From NCBI GenBank assembly GCA_963664935.2, contig CAXXSE010000006.1:310001-374000 (forward strand): 64,000 nt of DNA, written 5' to 3'. Below are positions 25,882 through 35,624 of this stretch, one piece after another. This DNA comes from G963664935 sp963664935. Lineage in GTDB: Bacteria; Pseudomonadota; Gammaproteobacteria; Methylococcales; G963664935. Both the position numbers and the translations under genes were made by a program. Under the pieces are notes generated by a model. It saw nothing but the letters and a program-made list of their open reading frames with translations, was not told the DNA's origin and did not search any database. How positions within the stretch are numbered: position 1 is the stretch's first letter; every line of letters begins with the position of its first letter.

Positions 25882-27267
25882 CTACGTAACCCCCTTGAAC
25901 CATGCCAATTTCTTGTGGAGACTGACCACGGTTCCTACGATAACAAGTGTCGGGGCTTTGACATTAGACGATTGGACGATCCCCGGCAAAGTGTCCAAAG
26001 TCCCCGTGATGACCCGTTGGTTTGCGGTTGTCCCCTGTTGAATCAGCGCAGCCGGAAGACCGGGACTGCTCCCATGTTCAATCAAGGATTCGCAGATCTG
26101 TTCGAGTCCCGTCAGCCCCATGTATATAACCAAGGTTTGGCGCTCAATCGTTAATCGTTTCCAGTCCAGCTTTACGATCCCGTCTTTGGCATGGCCTGTA
26201 ACAAAAACACAGGATTGGGCATGGTCACGGTGGGTTAAGGGAATCCCCGCGTAGCTGGCGCAGCCGGAGGCCGCCGTGATTCCAGGAACCACTTGAAAAC
26301 TAATGCCCTGGTCCATAAGCGTCTCAATTTCTTCCCCCCCCCGGCCGAAAATAAAAGGATCACCTCCTTTTAAACGAACCACACGTTTTCCGGATTTAGC
26401 CAAACGAGTAAGAACGGCGTTAATTTTCTCCTGATGCATGGAATGTTGATTCTGTTCCTTACCGGCGTAAATCATTTCGGCGTCACGTCTAACCAGGGAT
26501 AATATTTCAGTGGAGACCAGGCGATCGTATACCACCACATCGGCGTTTTGGATTAAGCGCAACGCCCTTATTGTCAGTAGATCTGGATCCCCGGGACCCG
26601 CGCCAACCAGATATACTTCTCCCATCGCTGGTTCTAATTTGGATTCGGCTTCTATGGCTATCTCCAATTGGGTTTCGGCCTCGCTTTGGCGGCCAGCGAA
26701 AACCAGTTCCGATACTTTCCCCTGGACTACCTTTTCCCAAAAATGCCGACGTTGATCGGTGTTTTTTATTTGTTGTTTCACACGCGTTCTAAAAAGGCCA
26801 CAAATACTAGCCAGATTTCCGTATTGGTGAGGAATTAACGTCTCCAGACGATGACGAAGCAAACGGGAAAGAACAGGAGAGGCGCCTCCGGTTGAAATTG
26901 CCGCGATGACTGGAGAACGATCGATAATCGCCGGAAAAATAAAACTGGATAAGTCGGGATTATCGACAACATTGACCAAAATATTTTGGTTTCGAGCATG
27001 GTTAGCGACGTCGGAATTAACCTTCGAATTATCGGTAGCCGAAATCACCAGGAAAAAGCCGTTGATATCCTCGGGTAAAAATGGTTTTTGTCGATGGGTG
27101 ACCCGCTTATCGAATTCTTGAAATGCTGGATGTAGCGCCGGAGCAACCACCGTAACTTTTGCGCCTGCGTCGAGCAGTACGGCCACTTTGCGAGCGCTGA
27201 CCACGCCACCACCGACAACCAGGCAGGGTTGATCAGTAAGTTGCAGAAAAGCAGGCAGGAAGTCCAA
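25882..27267 (-). CDS. cysG: Siroheme synthase, multifunctional
   Basis: 461 residues. The N-terminal NAD-binding domain (VVGGGVVSARKVAVLLDAGA, about 14-33) is precorrin-2 dehydrogenase and ferrochelatase. A middle dimer region follows. The C-terminal domain (VYLVGAGPGDPDLLTIRALR, then RLKGGDPFIFGRGGEE) is uroporphyrinogen III methyltransferase. One protein thus makes siroheme from uroporphyrinogen III for sulfite or nitrite reductase. It lies after hisI at a 97-bp distance. Confidence 0.95.
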   Translation of the reverse strand: MDFLPAFLQLTDQPCLVVGGGVVSARKVAVLLDAGAKVTVVAPALHPAFQEFDKRVTHRQKPFLPEDINGFFLVISATDNSKVNSDVANHARNQNILVNVVDNPDLSSFIFPAIIDRSPVIAAISTGGASPVLSRLLRHRLETLIPHQYGNLASICGLFRTRVKQQIKNTDQRRHFWEKVVQGKVSELVFAGRQSEAETQLEIAIEAESKLEPAMGEVYLVGAGPGDPDLLTIRALRLIQNADVVVYDRLVSTEILSLVRRDAEMIYAGKEQNQHSMHQEKINAVLTRLAKSGKRVVRLKGGDPFIFGRGGEEIETLMDQGISFQVVPGITAASGCASYAGIPLTHRDHAQSCVFVTGHAKDGIVKLDWKRLTIERQTLVIYMGLTGLEQICESLIEHGSSPGLPAALIQQGTTANQRVITGTLDTLPGIVQSSNVKAPTLVIVGTVVSLHKKLAWFKGVT

Positions 27268-27364
27268 GATAGAAAATCAAATTCGATATGTAACTATTCA
27301 TCTCACCCCCGTTTAGCTCCATTGGTATGGTGCAAGTTAACTTCGGTATTTCCTTTAGAACACT

Positions 27365-27760
27365 TTAACAGAACTCCAGCTCTTCCGTCTCCAGGTTAAG
27401 CCGACGGTAGAAACAGCTCCGACGGGGTGAATTACTATTGGGATCGCGAGTATGGCAGGCGCCTGATCCCTGGCGTTCGACGCGGTAAATCAAGGCATCC
27501 TGATCGCAATCGGTTAGGATCTCGATAATCTTCAGGAAATCGCCCGAGGTTTCCCCCTTGGTCCATAGTTCATCCCGTGATGTGGACCAGAAAGTAGCCA
27601 TGCCGGAACTCAGGGTTTTTTTCAGAGCCGCTTCGTTGACATAAGCCTGCATGAGAATATGTCCATCACTAATTTCCTGAACGATTGCGGGCACAAATCC
27701 ATCGCGTTTATCAAAATCAATGAGCAATTCATTGCTCTCTTCCAATCGTTTTTTATTCAC
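27365..27760 (-). CDS. hisI: Phosphoribosyl-AMP cyclohydrolase
   Basis: 131 residues, a stand-alone cyclohydrolase without the HisE domain. Metal-site motifs are present: ILTDCDQDALIYRVE, then GSGACHTRD, with WTKGETSG before them. It opens the purine ring in the third step of histidine synthesis. The gene is 38 bp downstream of hisG, a two-gene unit separate from the main his operon. The C-terminus (SCFYRRL) is normal. Confidence 0.95.
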   Translation of the reverse strand: MNKKRLEESNELLIDFDKRDGFVPAIVQEISDGHILMQAYVNEAALKKTLSSGMATFWSTSRDELWTKGETSGDFLKIIEILTDCDQDALIYRVERQGSGACHTRDPNSNSPRRSCFYRRLNLETEELEFC

Positions 27761-27798
27761 GGATCAAACCTAAATGACTTATTAATTTTCCTCATTTC

Positions 27799-28728
27799 TC
27801 ACGCCCCTACCATCTCTTGACTGAACACCTTGGGTACTGGTATGGGAACAATACCATCGACTCCCAATCTAAGTAGCCGCGGCGCCAGGATGTTGAGTTC
27901 CGATTCCTTTATTACGACCGATACGCTGCACCAAGCCTTGTCCACCACCGGGCTTACCGTCGGCGAAACCACCGCCGGCAGCATCGTTTCCACCTGCTTC
28001 AACACCCTCGTGGGCACATCCATGAATACCATATAAATTGGTTCTTTCTCGGCTCGGAGCACCGCTTCAATGCAGATGCGTAAATCTTCCATTTTCTCCC
28101 GTTTGACCGAGTCTTTCACCGACTCAGGGTTCGCGAGAAGCTGAGGATTGGATGTGAACAATTCAGCGACAATAATATTACCATTGGCGCGTAGCGTATC
28201 CCCAGTTTCGGTGATATCGGTGAAGGCGTCCGATTCACCCATCATTACCTTGGCCTCGGTTTTACCTTCGCTTGGCAAAATATCGATATTCTCCACACCG
28301 TATTCCTCCTTCATTCGACGGCGTGTCAGATTAGGCAACTCGGTGGCAATAGTTCGGCCCGCGCAATCCTCGGGGGATTTGATACCCGATTCGGGGCGCG
28401 TCGCCAACACAAGACGGGATGGCTGGTTAGTCCGTTTGGAGAAAATGAAGTTGCCCAGAACTTCGAGTTCCCGATCCATACCAACTTCATACACATAATC
28501 CTTCCCGGTAATACCACAGTCGACGATGCCCTTGCGCACTTTCTCGGGCATTTCCTTACGGTCCAGCACGCGAAATACGACATTGTCATCAAATGGCGTA
28601 GTTACCTCGTATTGACGCCCAGGAGTCAAGGGATGCCCGGCCTTCGCCAATAACCGAAGAACCTGATCGTGCAGGCTGCCCGAAGGAATCCCAAAATAGA
28701 GTACATTATTGTCTTTGCCGAATGTCAT
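27799..28728 (-). CDS. hisG: ATP phosphoribosyltransferase
   Basis: 309 residues, the long form that carries its own regulatory ACT-like C-terminal domain (about 230-309: PVVDKAWCSVSVVIKESELN) and so needs no HisZ. The catalytic part has DCGITGKDYVYE, RTIATELPNLTRR and, for the pyrophosphate loop, EAKVMMGESDAFTDITETG. It starts histidine synthesis and is normally feedback-inhibited. It forms a unit with hisI. The 287 bases upstream to the next gene contain one partial copy of the 50-bp dispersed motif (near 28917) and nothing else that I recognise. Confidence 0.95.
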   Translation of the reverse strand: MTFGKDNNVLYFGIPSGSLHDQVLRLLAKAGHPLTPGRQYEVTTPFDDNVVFRVLDRKEMPEKVRKGIVDCGITGKDYVYEVGMDRELEVLGNFIFSKRTNQPSRLVLATRPESGIKSPEDCAGRTIATELPNLTRRRMKEEYGVENIDILPSEGKTEAKVMMGESDAFTDITETGDTLRANGNIIVAELFTSNPQLLANPESVKDSVKREKMEDLRICIEAVLRAEKEPIYMVFMDVPTRVLKQVETMLPAVVSPTVSPVVDKAWCSVSVVIKESELNILAPRLLRLGVDGIVPIPVPKVFSQEMVGA

Positions 28729-29015
28729 ATTTTAACCTTGGAAATAAGTACCTTGCGAACGAAAAAAGAGCGGAAACCATGGATCTGCACCTTCCTTAGC
28801 GACGACGGGCATTTTGCCAGGAAAAGAGTGAAAGTTCTATCCAGAAATTAAAATTTCCGACTTCTTTTGGTATAACGTGCGAAGATCAAAACTCAATAGA
28901 TATAATTTGGCAATCCCAGGGGTCTGTCCGAGAATAGCTTGATTTACCGCGGGAAAAGCCCTTTGACAGGTCTAACCGATAAGCAAATTCCATATATTTC
29001 GCTTTGCGGAATTCG

Positions 29016-29240
29016 TTATTGCTTGGCTTCGCCGGAACAAGTATTCATTGCCAACCCGGAATAAGCAGGGCACCAGCTTAAATATGCGGACCCGATTAAC
29101 GCAATACCGAACAATAATAAAAACGCATTGGCAGTAAATAGGGATATACACACAAAACCGGTGCCGATCCCATAACGGATTTTTTGGTCTTTTTCCCCTA
29201 CATTGTGTTCGAATTTGATTCGCTTAAAACTAAAGTCCAT
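29016..29240 (-). CDS. DUF2892 (YgaP-like) inner-membrane protein
   Basis: 74 residues. The family pattern is clear: NVGEKDQKIRYGIG, a hydrophobic hairpin (TANAFLLLFGIALIGSAYL), then WCPAYSGLAMNTC. Two short membrane segments and Cys residues are typical of DUF2892 proteins, which often accompany rhodanese or sulfur proteins. No partner is adjacent, and the function is not known. It is divergent from the uvrD pseudogene. Confidence 0.85.
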   Translation of the reverse strand: MDFSFKRIKFEHNVGEKDQKIRYGIGTGFVCISLFTANAFLLLFGIALIGSAYLSWCPAYSGLAMNTCSGEAKQ

Positions 29241-29361
29241 ACATTCTCCTCATTCAGCCTCTTGGCATTATACACCCTGGCGAATTCTGATAGCGCCCAA
29301 ATTTTCGACCAGTATCTCAAAATCGTTTCCATACAGCGGTCTAAGAATCCGGTAGAATATT

Positions 29362-31533
29362 TTGATGGATGTCACTTCGATAATCGATTCCCTCAACGAA
29401 GCTCAACGGAAAGCGGTTAATGCGCCATCTTCGTCCATGCTGGTGTTGGCTGGCGCTGGCAGCGGAAAAACCAGGGTATTGGTCCACCGTATTGCCTGGT
29501 TGATCCAGGTCGAAGGTGTATCGCCTCATGGCCTCTTGGCTGTTACATTCACCAATAAAGCCGCCAAGGAAATGCGGGGTCGAGTAGAATCACTATTACG
29601 TTTTTCCGCTCAGGGAATGTGGATTGGCACATTTCATGGTCTGGCGCACCGGTTGCTTCGCTATCATGTGCAAGACGCCGGGTTGCCGACAACATTCCAG
29701 ATTCTTGACTCCGACGATCAATATCGAATGATTCGCCGGTTAATGAAATCCCTGAATTTGGATGAGGCGCGTTGGCCGCCCAGACAAGCCCAATGGTTTA
29801 TCAATGGACGGAAGGACGAAGGGCAGCGTGCGAAAAATATGGTGGATACGGGCGATCTCTTCCAACGAACCATGTTATAAATTTACCTGGCTTACGAAGA
29901 TGCCTGTACACGATCAGGGCTAGTTGATTTTGCCGAATTGTTGCTACGGGCTCACGAATTACTGCGGGACAATCGGGAGCTTTTGCTCCATTACAAAAAT
30001 CGTTTTCAGCACGTATTGGTGGATGAGTTTCAGGACACCAATACTATTCAATATGCGTGGTTGCGCTTGTTGACGCACGATCGTGACAACCTTTTCGTGG
30101 TCGGTGATGACGATCAATCCATTTATGGTTGGCGGGGCGCCAAAATAGAAAATATTTATCGATTCCAGAAAGACTATCCAGATCATCGCCTAATCCGCTT
30201 GGAGCAGAATTATCGCTCGACGGGAAACATATTGAACGCTGCAAACGCTCTGATCGCCAACAATCAAGGACGATTAGGCAAAAAGCTGTGGACCGACGGT
30301 CACGACGGCGAGCCGATTTTTTTGTATTCGGCGTTCAACGAGCAGGATGAAGCGCTTTTTGTAATCGACCAAATTCGAAAATGGATGGATTCCGGTAACG
30401 CACGACGGGAATCCGCCATTCTGTATCGATCCAATGCCCAATCGAGACAGTTTGAAGAAAAATTAATGGCGGTGGGTATTCCTTATCGGGTTTATGGTGG
30501 CTTGCGTTTTTTTGACCGGGCGGAAATCAAACACGCGATTGCCTATTTGCGGCTCAGCGCCCACCGCGACGATGATCCTTCTTTCGAACGGGTCGTTAAT
30601 TTTCCACCCCGTGGTATCGGCGCCCGAACCCTGGACCAAATTCGAGACCTAGCCCGTACCGACGACTGTTCATTGTGGCAAGCTTCTCTTCGCATTCTAA
30701 AGGTGAAAACTCTTTCCGGGCGGGCCGCCAACGCAGTAAAGCATTTTGTCGAATTCATCGATAATCTGGCGATGGAAACCGATGGTATCGCCTTGGTGAA
30801 TCAGGTTAAAATTTTTATCAAGAATACCGATTTGATCGGCCACTACGAGAAGGAAAAAGGGGAAAAGAGCGAAGCGAGAATAGAAAACCTGGAAGAGTTG
30901 GTCAACGCAGCCAGCCAATTCGATATCGAAGACACTATCGAGAATCCTGAAGGAAGCCCCTTGGAACAATTTCTCGCCCATGAGGCGTTGGAAGCGGGTG
31001 ACGCCCAAGCCGACACATTTGAAGACAGTGTGCAGCTGATGACGCTGCATTCCGCTAAAGGCCTAGAATTCAAACTGGTATTTTTGGTGGGTCTCGAAGA
31101 AGGACTGTTTCCCAGCCAGCAGTCGTTGGAAGAAGAAAATCGTCTGGAAGAAGAGCGCAGACTCTGTTACGTCGGGATGACCCGCGCCATGGAACAGCTT
31201 TTCGTAACCCACGCGGAGTCCCGTCGCCTGTACGGTCGTGAATCTTATCCCAGAGTCTCACGTTTCGTCCGTTAAATACCCCCCGAGCAATTGCAGGAAG
31301 TTCGTGTGAGGGCAACTATTAAGCGACCGATCAGCGCGTCGATCCCGGTAAATTCATCGATCGCATCTTCCAGTGGCTTTCCCCTCGGGCAACGGGTTTT
31401 CCACGGTAAATACGGCGAAGGAATCGTCTTGCGAAACGAAGGCGAAGGCGGCCGGGCGCAAGTTCAGGTCAACTTCGAAAATGCGGGTAGCAAATGGCTG
31501 ATGGTGGCTTACGCTAATCTGAAGGTGACGTGA
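29362..31533 (+). pseudogene. uvrD: DNA helicase II, two in-frame ochre codons
   Basis: The whole frame is 724 codons, the length of E. coli UvrD (720), and starts MDVTSIIDSLNEAQ. Helicase motifs are intact: LAGAGSGKTRVLVH (I), LVDEFQDTN (II), VGDDDQSIYGWRGA (III), LEQNYRST (IV), MTLHSAKGLEF (V), CYVGMTRA (VI). TAA at 29878-29880 falls between RTML and IYLAYEDAC. A second TAA at 31273-31275 falls in SRFVR-IPPEQL, where Glu is usual. Both lie in frame with no indel. Unless read through, or an assembly error, the cell lacks a full UvrD for nucleotide excision and mismatch repair. The C-terminal Tudor-like part (LGQRVFHGKYGEG) is also preserved. Confidence 0.9.
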
Positions 31534-31606
31534 CATCCGTATGGTACCTGGGGGCTTGTTTTAGATTTAATTCCCCGATAGGATCTGAGGGAAGAGATTT
31601 CCCCTC

Positions 31607-32284
31607 TTAATTCTTTTTAAAAGCCAAAGCAAGGGCGAGGTTCCTAACAACAGTGAGTCCCGTTTCTTCAGCAGTGGAGCCAAAGCATACGATTCCATCA
31701 TCATGACCGAGCATGGAAAAAATTGATTTTTCACGGGTTGTTGGGTGCTCTAATAGCCGTTTTACGGCTGAAGCCATCTCGGGTGTCCCATATTCGATCT
31801 CCGGTTCGACCAAGGGAATGGATAAATGATGGGTTTGTCGCCAGATTTCAGGTGAATGAACATGTATAACCCAACGAATGCTCGGGTCGGCGGTGTATAC
31901 GGCGGCATGGGTTAGTGCTTCAGATGAAGGTTTGATGGGGCCTTCGGATAGGACCCAATTGTTGTCAAGGCTCGAGTCGATAACAATAGCGTAATGTTCA
32001 TCAGTGAGGTTTTCGAGGTGGCCTGTTTGAGTTCCGGTAATAATAAAGGGATCGTACGTTTTTTCGTCTGAAGCGGGGTTATCGCGATTCAATTTGTGGC
32101 TGATATTGCCGAATCCATAACCCGCATATCGGCGGTGATCTTGCCCGATTAAGCCAAGTTTTAATAAAATTCCGCGCCAGGCGTTCAGTTGTTGATACGT
32201 TGCACTAGCGACAGGTGGTTTTCGTGTGTAATCGAGTTGAAATTTGATGACCCCTTCAATCTCGGAGGTTTCGGTGTTATCCAT
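31607..32284 (-). CDS. Class II aldolase/adducin-family protein
   Basis: 225 residues with the family layout: YGFGNISHKL (substrate loop), KPSSEALTHAAVY, and the metal-binding IHVHSPEIW. Known members are zinc-dependent aldolases, dehydratases (MtnB) or epimerases. The substrate cannot be read from sequence here. The C-terminus contains GHDDGIVCFGSTAEETG, which carries another His of the metal site. It follows the CPBP protease gene by four bases, suggesting one transcript. Confidence 0.85.
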   Translation of the reverse strand: MDNTETSEIEGVIKFQLDYTRKPPVASATYQQLNAWRGILLKLGLIGQDHRRYAGYGFGNISHKLNRDNPASDEKTYDPFIITGTQTGHLENLTDEHYAIVIDSSLDNNWVLSEGPIKPSSEALTHAAVYTADPSIRWVIHVHSPEIWRQTHHLSIPLVEPEIEYGTPEMASAVKRLLEHPTTREKSIFSMLGHDDGIVCFGSTAEETGLTVVRNLALALAFKKN

Positions 32285-32288
32285 CGGC

Positions 32289-33215
32289 TCAATCAGTTAA
32301 CCTCTTTGATCGCAGCAGCATAATAATTAACAAGGCCAGCCACCCCGCCGCCAGAATACCAATTATTCCATCATAGCCCCCCACAAGGAAAGCGTACGAT
32401 GAATGCCGATCGCCGTTGGTTAAGGCTTTAGTGGTTTTAATCACAAATACCCATCCGGCGTGTAAGCCTATGCAATAACCCAAGCCATATTTTGGCTGCA
32501 TACGCACCAATCCGAGAAAAATTCCGGACAAAAACAGCGCAAGAAAAGAATCTAAAATTTCAAGCTTGAACAGCTGCGATAGTGAATTAAAAATTACCTC
32601 GAATCCACTGAGCAAGGTGATTTGATGATTTTCGATGTCCAGGGTACTCCGTAAAAAATGGAGTAGCGCATAATAAAACGCGCTTGTTGTTAGAGCGAAA
32701 ACCTTGGCGCTTCGAGGCAGTAAACCGCCCAGCAATAGCCCCCGAAACAGAGGTTCTTCCAAGCAGGCGACCAACAAACCTATCGCCAAAGCTTTAGCGA
32801 GAATCAATGCAATTGAGCCGGTGGTTGCGAACGCTTTAACGTCGATGATCCGTATATCCAATACCAGCAAAAGAACAACGACAAAGATGAGGATGAATGT
32901 ACCTATTGCCCATCCCCGGAAAATGCGGTAAAAAAATTCCTTGTCGAATCTAAAAAAACCAAAGTCACACCGATTTAAACCGAGCAACACGGTTACCGGG
33001 TAGATTCCTAGGAGTAAAAATAATAATGCACCTCGGGTAACGGATTTTGGGAAAGCGATTGGGATGTCGATAAGAGAAAATAGCGAGAAAGCCAGTAGAG
33101 CGCTAGCGCACGCCGCTACCAATAGGTAAGTTAATGGCGCCAAAAAAAGTAAGATTCGAAAGTAATAGCGCATTAATGTTGTTTGATAGCGATCATTCGA
33201 CGGGAGTTCGAACAC
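32289..33215 (-). CDS. CPBP-family intramembrane metalloprotease
   Basis: 308 residues with about eight hydrophobic segments. The Abi/CAAX-protease motifs are visible: EEPLFRG (EExxxR), FYYALLHF (motif 2 His) and GLHAGWVF (motif 3). Such proteins are membrane glutamate proteases. Roles range from protein processing to bacteriocin immunity, so the substrate is unknown. The start is about 75 bp from the tRNA-Leu gene, on the opposite strand. Confidence 0.85.
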   Translation of the reverse strand: MFELPSNDRYQTTLMRYYFRILLFLAPLTYLLVAACASALLAFSLFSLIDIPIAFPKSVTRGALLFLLLGIYPVTVLLGLNRCDFGFFRFDKEFFYRIFRGWAIGTFILIFVVVLLLVLDIRIIDVKAFATTGSIALILAKALAIGLLVACLEEPLFRGLLLGGLLPRSAKVFALTTSAFYYALLHFLRSTLDIENHQITLLSGFEVIFNSLSQLFKLEILDSFLALFLSGIFLGLVRMQPKYGLGYCIGLHAGWVFVIKTTKALTNGDRHSSYAFLVGGYDGIIGILAAGWLALLIIMLLRSKRLTD

Positions 33216-33260
33216 AGGATACCGGTTTTTAGAAAAGACTCAAAAATATTTGTGCCCTGG

Positions 33261-33266
33261 TATAAT
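33261..33266 (+). promoter_or_regulatory. -10 element of the tRNA-Leu promoter
   Basis: A perfect TATAAT, 24 bp before the tRNA 5' end. The matching -35 region is weak (ACTCAA-like). Stable RNA genes often have such spacing. Confidence 0.6.
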
Positions 33267-33289
33267 GATGGAAGTTTGGTGAACCTTCT

Positions 33290-33374
<85 letters not shown>

Positions 33375-33502
33375 AATTTAATCAGCTATAGCCCAGTCGC
33401 CTAAATCAAAAACTCTGCTACCATTAACTGACGGGTTTTGGCACTCAGATGGTGTGGAAAGCAGCTTTGTTTGCAAGTATTTCTGAGTGAAGCCAGAACA
33501 TA

Positions 33503-34831
33503 TTGGGAGAAAATTTTAACATGCAAGTTTCCGTCGAAATGACATCAGAATTGGAAAGGAAGCTAACCGTTGAGTTGCCCGAGAAGACTATTAGGGAAAA
33601 AGTGGAAACTCGGCTTAATAAACTTGCGAAGGATGTCAAGATTGATGGTTTTAGGCCCGGTAAGGTGCCTCAACGTGTGCTCCGCAATCGATTCGAGAAA
33701 CAGCTCCGGCAAGAAGTATTGGCGGAGTTGACCCAGTCGAGTTTCCACGATGCATTAGTGGAAAAACAGTTAAATCTTGCCGGGAGGCCCTTTATTAACC
33801 CGGAAAATCTGGATGAAGGGCAGGGATTCAAGTACACTGCAAGTTTCGAGGTGTACCCTGAAATTGAGTTGGTTGACTTGTCGGAGTTGTCGGTGACTCG
33901 GCCAAAAACGGAAATGGGGGATGCGGATCTCGAGTTCCTGATCGAACGCATAAGGACGCAAAGGAAAACCTGGGAAACGGTGGATAGGCCGGCCCAAAAG
34001 GGTGATAGTGTCGTAATCAACTTTAAAGGTCTGGTGGACGGCGAGGATTTTACGGATGGTCAAGTTAAGGGCCATTCGGTGGTTTTAGGGGCGAATCAAA
34101 TGATTCCGGGTTTCGAAGAAAAATTAATCGGAACCACTCAAGGCGAATCGTTAAAATTCGATGTAGAATTTCCTTCAGATTACCAGATGGAAAAGCTTTC
34201 TGGTAAGACAGCCGATTTTGAGGTCGAAGTAGTCAAAGTTCAAGAAAGCCAATTGCCCGAAATAAATGAGGACTTTGTAAAGGTATTTGGAATCGTGAGC
34301 GGTGAAATCAACGATTTTCGTAACGGGATCAGGAAAAACATGGAAACGGAGTTACAAAACACGATTCGGGAGAAAGTTAAAACTAGCGTTATGGATGCGC
34401 TCATGGAAAAACACGATATCAATTTACCCAAAGTGCTTATTGATCAAGAAGTCGTGAACATGGAGGCTTCCTATAAAAAGGCGGCCAAGAACCAGAATCG
34501 TAGTATTGAGGGACAAATCCCAAAGGAAAGTCTCGAGCCGCAAGCTTCTCGGCGTGTTAAATTAGGGCTTATTTTAGGCGAAATCATTAAGAAAAATGAT
34601 CTGAAACCTGATAAAAACCATGTTCGCACCGCAATTGAGTCGATCGCGAAGAGCTATGAAAATCCGAAGGAAGTCGTGGATTGGTATTACTCTGAAGCTG
34701 AGCAGTTAAGCAAAGTCGAGCACATGGTACTGGAGGATCAAGTCGTTGAATTTGTTATTGAACGGGTACAAGTTACGGATAAGCCAATTAGCTTTTCCGA
34801 ATTAATGCAAACAGGTCAAAGTGATACATAA
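33503..34831 (+). CDS. tig: Trigger factor
   Basis: 442 residues. The N-terminal ribosome-binding domain carries the signature GFRPGKVP (about 51-58). The FKBP-type prolyl isomerase domain spans about 160-245 (VVINFKGLVDGEDF, then MIPGFEEKL), followed by the helical C-terminal arms. It binds nascent chains at the ribosome exit. It is first gene of the tig-clpP-clpX-lon-hupB-ppiD block. The ATG used in the open frame (MGENFNMQ) may instead be the later ATG at 33521 (MQVSVEM), which matches the family better. Confidence 0.97.
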   Translation: MGENFNMQVSVEMTSELERKLTVELPEKTIREKVETRLNKLAKDVKIDGFRPGKVPQRVLRNRFEKQLRQEVLAELTQSSFHDALVEKQLNLAGRPFINPENLDEGQGFKYTASFEVYPEIELVDLSELSVTRPKTEMGDADLEFLIERIRTQRKTWETVDRPAQKGDSVVINFKGLVDGEDFTDGQVKGHSVVLGANQMIPGFEEKLIGTTQGESLKFDVEFPSDYQMEKLSGKTADFEVEVVKVQESQLPEINEDFVKVFGIVSGEINDFRNGIRKNMETELQNTIREKVKTSVMDALMEKHDINLPKVLIDQEVVNMEASYKKAAKNQNRSIEGQIPKESLEPQASRRVKLGLILGEIIKKNDLKPDKNHVRTAIESIAKSYENPKEVVDWYYSEAEQLSKVEHMVLEDQVVEFVIERVQVTDKPISFSELMQTGQSDT

Positions 34832-34846
34832 TTTAAGGGTGCAAGT

Positions 34847-35491
34847 GTGGAAATAGATCAACGGCGTGATCAAATGCAACCCCGGGCATCGGGGTTGGTT
34901 CCTATTGTAATCGAACAAACCGCGCGGGGTGAGCGATCATTTGATATCTACTCCCGGCTGTTGAAAGAACGTGTGGTTTTTCTAGTCGGCCAAGTTGAGG
35001 ATCATCTTGCGAATCTGGTGGTGGCTCAACTGTTGTTTCTGGAATCGGAGAACCCGGATAAGGATATTCATTTATATATAAACTCACCGGGCGGTGTCGT
35101 GACAGCCGGGTTGGCGATTTACGACACGATGCAATTTATTAAAGCGGATGTGAGCACCATGTGTATTGGCCAAGCCGCAAGTATGGGTGCGCTGTTACTG
35201 GCTGGTGGCGCCGCGGGAAAACGTCATTGCCTACCCCATTCGAGAGTTATGATTCACCAGCCGCTTGGAGGCTTTCAAGGGCAAGCGAGCGATATCGATA
35301 TTCATGCCAAAGAAATTCTTAGTATGCGGGATCGCCTAAACGAAATATTGGCCCACCATACGGGCCAATCTCTTGAGAGAATTCAGAAAGATACCGATCG
35401 GGATAACTTTCTCAGTGGCGTGGAAGCGGTGGAGTTTGGGTTGATCGATGACGTATTGGAGAATCGTAAATCATCTTCGGACACAATTTAG
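34847..35491 (+). CDS. clpP: ATP-dependent Clp protease proteolytic subunit
   Basis: 214 residues. The catalytic Ser lies in IGQAASMGALLL and the His in VMIHQPLGG, with Asp in the following helix region. A short N-terminal propeptide (to about residue 18) is expected. It forms the 14-subunit chamber served by ClpX. It begins 15 bp after tig, with GTG as start codon. Confidence 0.97.
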   Translation: MEIDQRRDQMQPRASGLVPIVIEQTARGERSFDIYSRLLKERVVFLVGQVEDHLANLVVAQLLFLESENPDKDIHLYINSPGGVVTAGLAIYDTMQFIKADVSTMCIGQAASMGALLLAGGAAGKRHCLPHSRVMIHQPLGGFQGQASDIDIHAKEILSMRDRLNEILAHHTGQSLERIQKDTDRDNFLSGVEAVEFGLIDDVLENRKSSSDTI

Positions 35492-35624
35492 CTGGAATTT
35501 CCCGTGAGCGCGTGTATTCTGAGTAGGCGGCATGCTATTATTTCAAAACGAAACTGGTGTTGATGATCATTGAGAGCTTGAAATCATTGAAGCATACAAT
35601 AAGCCTTAAATGTAGGGTTAATCT

